NCBI GenBank assembly: GCA_027627225.1
Contig: CM051024.1
Location: forward strand, 79,718,704 to 79,782,703
From: Congeria kusceri
Lineage: Eukaryota > Mollusca > Bivalvia > Myida > Dreissenidae
DNA: 64,000 nucleotides
Direction: 5' to 3'
A program made the translations under genes and the position numbers. This document shows positions 59,640 through 64,000 of this stretch, in pieces (positions within the stretch are counted from its first letter, which is position 1; each line of letters begins with the position of its first letter). The notes under the pieces were generated by a model. The model had not been told where the DNA came from. It was given only the letters and a program-made list of their open reading frames with translations, and did not search any database.

Positions 59640-59993
59640 CCCTAAAACATGCTTTGAAAGTGGCTCAATGGAAAGTGCGAGTTCAAATGCCCTAATTATA
59701 CGAGGAAAGTCCCATAAGAATACAAGGCTGGTGCTGTTCAATGAATGTTACAAACATGTTAAGTGCCTCTACAAGTGTTTTAGTATCAACATGCTGACCA
59801 TTGTAGAACATTGAGCTGCCCGTGACAGTCAGACCTGTAACTGCAGATGCTATCTGTTTTGACGGGAAACGTAACAGTTGAAACATGTATCTGCACAGTT
59901 TGCAGCAATCTGTATTATGTCTGCATCTTTATGTAATGATGTTGTTTCAATATCACAGAAGATTTTGTTAACACCAATCAACTCATCAGTTTT
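59640..59993 (-). pseudogene. DEDDh (DnaQ-like) exonuclease tract downstream of Mutator-like domain
   Basis: On -, 'KIFCDIETTSLHKDADIIQI' (59954 marks the first Asp) is a clear ExoI motif (D-x-E-T-T). After one missing base at a T4/A4 run (59857-59860), 'IASAVTGLTVTGSSMFYNG' and 'TLVEALNMFVTFIEQHQPCI' match the region between ExoI and ExoII in RNase T/DnaQ-like domains. The expected H-N...D segment is not visible, and 'DFPRIIRAFELALSIEPLSK' resumes in another frame, suggesting a small deletion. It is joined to the transposase-like tract upstream by another one-base break at 59990-59993. Such domains trim 3' ends of DNA or RNA. Whether this was one fused protein is inference. Confidence 0.6.
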
Positions 59994-61157
59994 AACCTTT
60001 TCAGTTGTTTGTACATTTTTAGGAGAGTATTACTACATGTTGCTAATCCACTCTGATATGTTGGACCTTCATGAATTTCAATTCTAATGTTGTCAAACTT
60101 TAGCTTTGACTTCCGTTCCAATTTTCTTCGCTTGAATTCAACACTGTTTGCAATTTGAATTTTTTGCTTGCGAAGTTTGTTTTGTTTGGTAGCATGAAAG
60201 TGTAGCAATTTTCCAGGTGATATTCCTATACTTTGATTTACTGCGTTCACATAAGAAGCTCCAATATTGTTCTGTGCTACGGCACCACTAGTTCTGATGT
60301 GAAGACTTTCTGAGCCAGAGTAGTGGTTTTTCTTGGAGCCTTTGCAGCTACCATACAGTTGAACGATTCCACGTCTTTTGTTGATGCACCTGGGGCTATC
60401 TTAGCAGCATTCTGGACCACAACATTAAACACAGCTTCTAAATCTGACCCAAGGGTTGCTCCAGTCAAAGATCTACGATATGGCAAACCTCTGTGTTTAT
60501 AGGTCTGTGGACTTTTCTTGTAGCCACACCATTCCACACAATGTTCATGGTCTCCAAACAGATGAGGAACAATTTGTTTAAGAGCTGATGAAAATTTCTC
60601 AATGTCACCTTTGATTTGCGCTTAAGCATAGTTGAAACACTTTTGTATGTGTTTAATAACCATTACTGAAAGAACTTAATGTTTTTTCTGTAGGGCATAC
60701 AAGCTGTTGCCAATGTGCTTCACCGTGTGATTTTGGTCACTCCGTTTCTCTACACTGTGTGTCAGATCTTTTCTTACTCTAGCTAAAGTTGTACAGTCGT
60801 CATCCATTATACGGACACCAACATCAACATGTTCTGATTCAATTTCTTTTACTAGCTCTCCTGCCACATCTGGCTCCATGGATTTTGAGCTACCAGTCCA
60901 ATTTCTACTGCATTTATGATCTGGAACCACATTGCCCTTAGCTTTATGATAATCACATTTCTTACAACTTTTGGAGCGTATGCCATATGCACAGAGTTTT
61001 CCTTTCAGGTTTCCTATCATAGTTCCTGTCATAACATACCCTGAGCCCCTTTTCTGCCAGCCCATATCGTATCTGAATTGTCCTGAAAGACGGGTCTTTG
61101 CCGGATCCTTTGAATATGTATGGTCGGAATGGACTGAAGTTTCAGCACAACCATCCT
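59994..61157 (-). pseudogene. Mutator-like transposase-domain gene, main exon
   Basis: The exon begins after an AG at 61158-61160 and reads 'YDMGWQKRGSGYVMTGTMIG', a Cys-rich segment ('SKSCKKCDYHKA', 'HKCSRNWTGSSKSMEPD'), 'GVRIMDDDCTTLARVRK', 'VKHIGNSLYALQKKH', then 'FSSALKQIVPHLFGDHEHC' and 'DVESFNCMVAAKAPRK'. This order matches the metazoan Mutator-like transposase domain family. Two in-frame TAA stops lie near 60673 and 60610. One missing base at 60327-60331 shifts the frame before 'GSESLHIRTSGAVAQNNIGA'. The C-terminal part is basic ('KRRKLERKSKLKFDN'). It may be a decayed MULE transposase or a host copy derived from one. Smaller exons precede it at 61719-63736. Confidence 0.72.
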
Positions 61158-61718
61158 CTGCAATAGTTAAATGAAAAAATATTTAGCCATACATGTAAAC
61201 ATGAAGATTCTCATTAAAGATGTAGTTCAGCATATTGTCAATAAAATATTTACTTTTATTCCACAATGTGGGCGGCATTTTTAAACTACGTAAATATTAT
61301 TTAGTGAGGTTTGTCAGGTTTGGTGACAGTTTAACTGACTGGTATTCATAATCAATAATTACAATGTATTAATTATACTTTTATATAACAAATATCAAGT
61401 GGAAAGCTAACTCCAATTGTTTACTGTGTTGGTTAAAAAAGAGTACAATTAACAGATAATGAATGCACTCAAAGCCTGAAAAATATATAATGAATTTGGG
61501 ATACAAATGTTATGCACACAGGCATTGTAAACACCAGTGTTAAATAGAAAAACGGACTGAACTGCTAGAAATTTGTTTTTGTTTCATGATCTTTAACCCT
61601 TTAATGTGCGGGCTCAAGGAAGCCCTGTCTGGGCTATTCATATGAAAGTTCCGTCACTACAAAAAGCTTTCTACTCTGGCTGCTAGGTATACAGCTTATA
61701 CAGTTATGATACATTTAC

Positions 61719-63736
61719 CTATGACACATCCAGCTGAATGAGGAGGATGGGTATCGCCAGTATTAGTTGTATCACAGCCTGTCGGAATCTCACACTCTGT
61801 CACACTATCGCCCAAGGATGCACTGCTTGTGCGATATCGATTGTGGTTGCACTGCTTGTCATGTCATCATCGGGGCCTGTCAGGCTACTTCCAGGGGTAA
61901 CATCTGGAAAATAATATACATTAAATTTTATCATTTGATTATTATTTGGCTCATTGAGTCTAGAATTTATAAGAAAGTGTGTTACAAAGTCCATCAAAAT
62001 ATGAAGTGTTTATCTTTTTTGATATTTACTATCAGTATTTTACTTCAACAGAGTATATTAAAATTATTAATTATATATTCTTCCAAGGGACTTGTTACCG
62101 TCTTTCTCTGATCAACATATACAAACCTTGCAGTTCTAAATGAGCATCTTGTAGGGCAGCATGTCTTGAATGGGAATCATCTGGGGAGGCATTGGTGTGA
62201 GAGGTACCAGCAGCCTGAGTACTGAAATATTCATCACATGATCAGCAAAATTGTGTGCTATATACCGGTATCTAAGTTTTATCGTACTTTATCAGAGACT
62301 TAGTTCATTACACATCAAATTGCTATTTGTATATAGTAACAGACATAACATAAAAGTGAACACATGGGTTTATTTGTTTTAAAAACCAGCAAAACAGACA
62401 CTAGTGGTTTGCATACACAATCCACTAAATTGTGTTGTTTAAATATAAATTATCACTAAATTATCAAGGAATTAAGAGTCATGTTACATTTTTCTGTATA
62501 TATGTTACATTTTTCTGTATACACAGCAATTAAGCTATACTTACCACAAGCGCCTTGTTATTTCTTTCTCCTCTTGTTGCAATGCTTTTTTACAGGATGC
62601 CTTTGCAATAGAAACTATGTGCTGACCAACCTGTTAACAAAATAATAATAATTATGCCTTACAAAGTCCATGACATGTGGGAGATTTGTTTCTATTTGCA
62701 TTAACAACGGGTCAACACTAGAGAAGATGGGCATGCTTTCCCCACAATCCCCTTAAAACAATTCCAGAATGCACCATCCCTGAAAAAAAGTTCAGTTAGG
62801 TCATAATACTTCATCTATTTTTTGTTATAAACTGGTACATTTTAAAAAGGTATGTATGTGCCTTGTCATAGTTAGTAGTGCCATTTTAAAGAAATCAAGA
62901 AATAAGACCTCAATATATCATTTGTAGTAGAACTTTCCATATTAACATACCGGTACTACAAAAGTACAACATGTAAGCTTTTACTGATAAAAAACATAAA
63001 GTGAGATATTTTGCCAAAGAACAAAAGCCTGTATCAACAAATAAATGAAAAAAATAATGATCTTTAGGCCAACCTTAAAAAATTGTTTGTCATTGCCTAC
63101 CCAAGATTGCTGGTAACAGGTAGGTAGGTTTGCACTCATGAATGGTCCATTTACTTTAGTGTCAAAATATAGCGTATAGCGTTATTAACACAGATATTGA
63201 ATTTGTTTATATAATCAAGTATCTCATTCTGTTGATAAAACTAGAGTTTTCTAAACTTTGCATGCAATGATCTTAAATTAGACAATGAATGCTGACAAAT
63301 TAAACAGTCCGTTGTGTTTTCACAAGTTTGATAAAACATAATAATAATTGTACTTTAAAAAAAACACTTTTGAGAATGGACCATTTCGTCGGGTCAGCAG
63401 GCAATGGCAAAAAAAGATATTTGTAATGTTGGCCTTATATGTCATGTAAATATGATAGCACTCTCATACGTTATAATGAGCACACAACATGCTTACAAAC
63501 AAGCCAGTGACCATGTTCATGTAATTACAAAGTGTAGATACTTCTGAGTGGAGGTAAGGAGGTTAGTTGAGATAGTAATAGGTATACACATTCTTTCTAG
63601 ATAATACATAAGCAGAATACAACAAAGTCAATAGCATGCATTCTAGTCTACTAAGTGGATTTGTTAAATATTGCTACAGCTAAGTAGATTAATACCATCA
63701 CCATTTTTTACCTGTTTGTTCGCAGACTGTCGCAAC
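61719..63736 (-). pseudogene. Upstream exons of the Mutator-like gene
   Basis: Read on -, four blocks with AG acceptors and GT donors stay in phase: 63712-63736 (LRQSANKQ), 62545-62630 ('VGQHIVSIAKASCKK', 'EKEITRRL', donor GTAAGT), 62127-62221 ('TQAAGTSHTNASPDDSHSRH') and 61719-61903 ('VTPGSSLTGPDDDMTSSATT', then 'SLGDSVTECEIPTGC' after a one-base break at 61811-61817). The last joins the main exon at 61157 in the frame of 'GCVIEDGCAETSVHSD'. The Ser/Thr/Asp-rich character suggests a disordered N-terminal region. The true first exon is not identified and may lie beyond 64000. Exon calls rest on phase consistency only. Confidence 0.5.
63067..63434. mobile_element. TTA-flanked PIF/Harbinger-type miniature element in a Mutator-gene intron
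   Basis: The left end GGCCAACCTTAAAAAATTG and right end reversed GGCCAACATTACAAATATC are inverted repeats, flanked by TTA (63064-63066 and 63435-63437), the typical TWA duplication of PIF/Harbinger. Sub-terminal 'cattgcct' and 'atggtcca' also pair. Length is 368 bp, non-coding. It lies between the exon-like blocks at 62545-62630 and 63712-63736. Confidence 0.7.
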
Positions 63737-64000
63737 CTGAAATGTTTAATTTTTGTCATGTAAAATTAAAAGGCAACACAAACTATTTTGATTACATATT
63801 CAGTCTTCAAAATAACCCACTTCCCCGAACACAGAAACAAATAAAACAACTTTTTCAGTTAACATTTTTTACCTGTCTGCCTGAGAGTTCAGGTACCGAT
63901 ACAAATTTATGAAATTAAAGGGGCATATTGACAGTATTTCCCCTAAATATAGACACGTATTAAAACATTTTTTATAATTATAAAAATAAATATTTTACTG
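63737..64000. other. Window end, possible further upstream exon
   Basis: On -, 'gaactctcaggcagacag' followed by GTAAAAAATG near 63872-63890 resembles the donor side of the 63712-63736 block. It could be another small exon, but frame and acceptor are unclear. Confidence 0.25.

Noticed and set aside
60327..60331. Programmed -1 frameshifting at A-runs in the Mutator-like gene
   Set aside because: The codons at these runs do not form a canonical X-XXY-YYZ slippery heptamer in the required frame, and there are several breaks plus TAA stops. Base loss or assembly error is simpler.

Overview
The window is eukaryotic nuclear DNA: A+T-rich, with short decayed reading frames, GT-AG exon/intron patterns, microsatellites and many nested transposable elements, and no operon-like layout or ribosome binding sites. 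The short inverted-repeat element beginning TGAGGCGTGTCGTGGG, the ~130-bp 'cttcaccaaact' tandem repeat and the families of decayed retroelements point to a bivalve mollusc. From memory, unchecked, the first element suggests a dreissenid mussel (Dreissena). I find no clearly intact host protein-coding gene. The window is best read as a repeat-rich intergenic or intronic region.

Layout. 1-7.5 kb: A+T-rich DNA with three or four miniature inverted-repeat elements, a ~130-bp tandem repeat and a tRNA-like relic. 7.58-14.68 kb: a complete but decayed PIF/Harbinger transposon, with terminal repeats, a 3-bp target duplication, a HARBI1-type transposase pseudogene on + and a Myb/SANT-like partner gene on -. 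It sits in a dispersed repeat whose empty counterpart lies at 34.8 kb. 16.0-16.7 and 51.2-52.3 kb: two copies of a TA-flanked, mariner-type miniature element. 17.9-21.1 kb: two arrays of a self-complementary repeat built on CCCATATGGG. 21.7-23.0 kb: a hAT-type miniature element and another small inverted-repeat element.

23.29-30.37 kb: a full-length Ty3/gypsy-related LTR retrotransposon with ATGTC target duplications, primer-binding site and polypurine tract. Its pol order is protease, integrase, reverse transcriptase, RNase H: the integrase-first (Gmr1-like) order, not the usual Ty3/gypsy order. 31-34.8 kb: trinucleotide microsatellites, a second hAT-type element, a tandem repeat and a pre-miRNA-sized hairpin. 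36.8-37.8 kb: a LINE ORF1-like fragment. 38-41.6 kb: diverged repeats and a hexanucleotide microsatellite. 42.8-43.4 kb: a candidate first exon and a decayed C2H2 zinc-finger exon, the latter flanked by ~105-125-bp inverted arms. 46.9-50.6 kb: a decayed APE-type LINE (CR1/L2/Jockey-like) with an NPGP (2A-like) motif, endonuclease, reverse transcriptase and a C-terminal zinc-knuckle-like domain. 59.6-63.7 kb: a spliced, broken Mutator-like transposase gene on -, followed downstream by a DEDDh (DnaQ-like) exonuclease tract.

The window illustrates transposons inserting into one another rather than genes working together. Most frame breaks I could localise are explained by one base missing from a short homopolymer run, so part of the apparent decay may be assembly error. 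In-frame substitution stops in the same elements show that real decay is present too.
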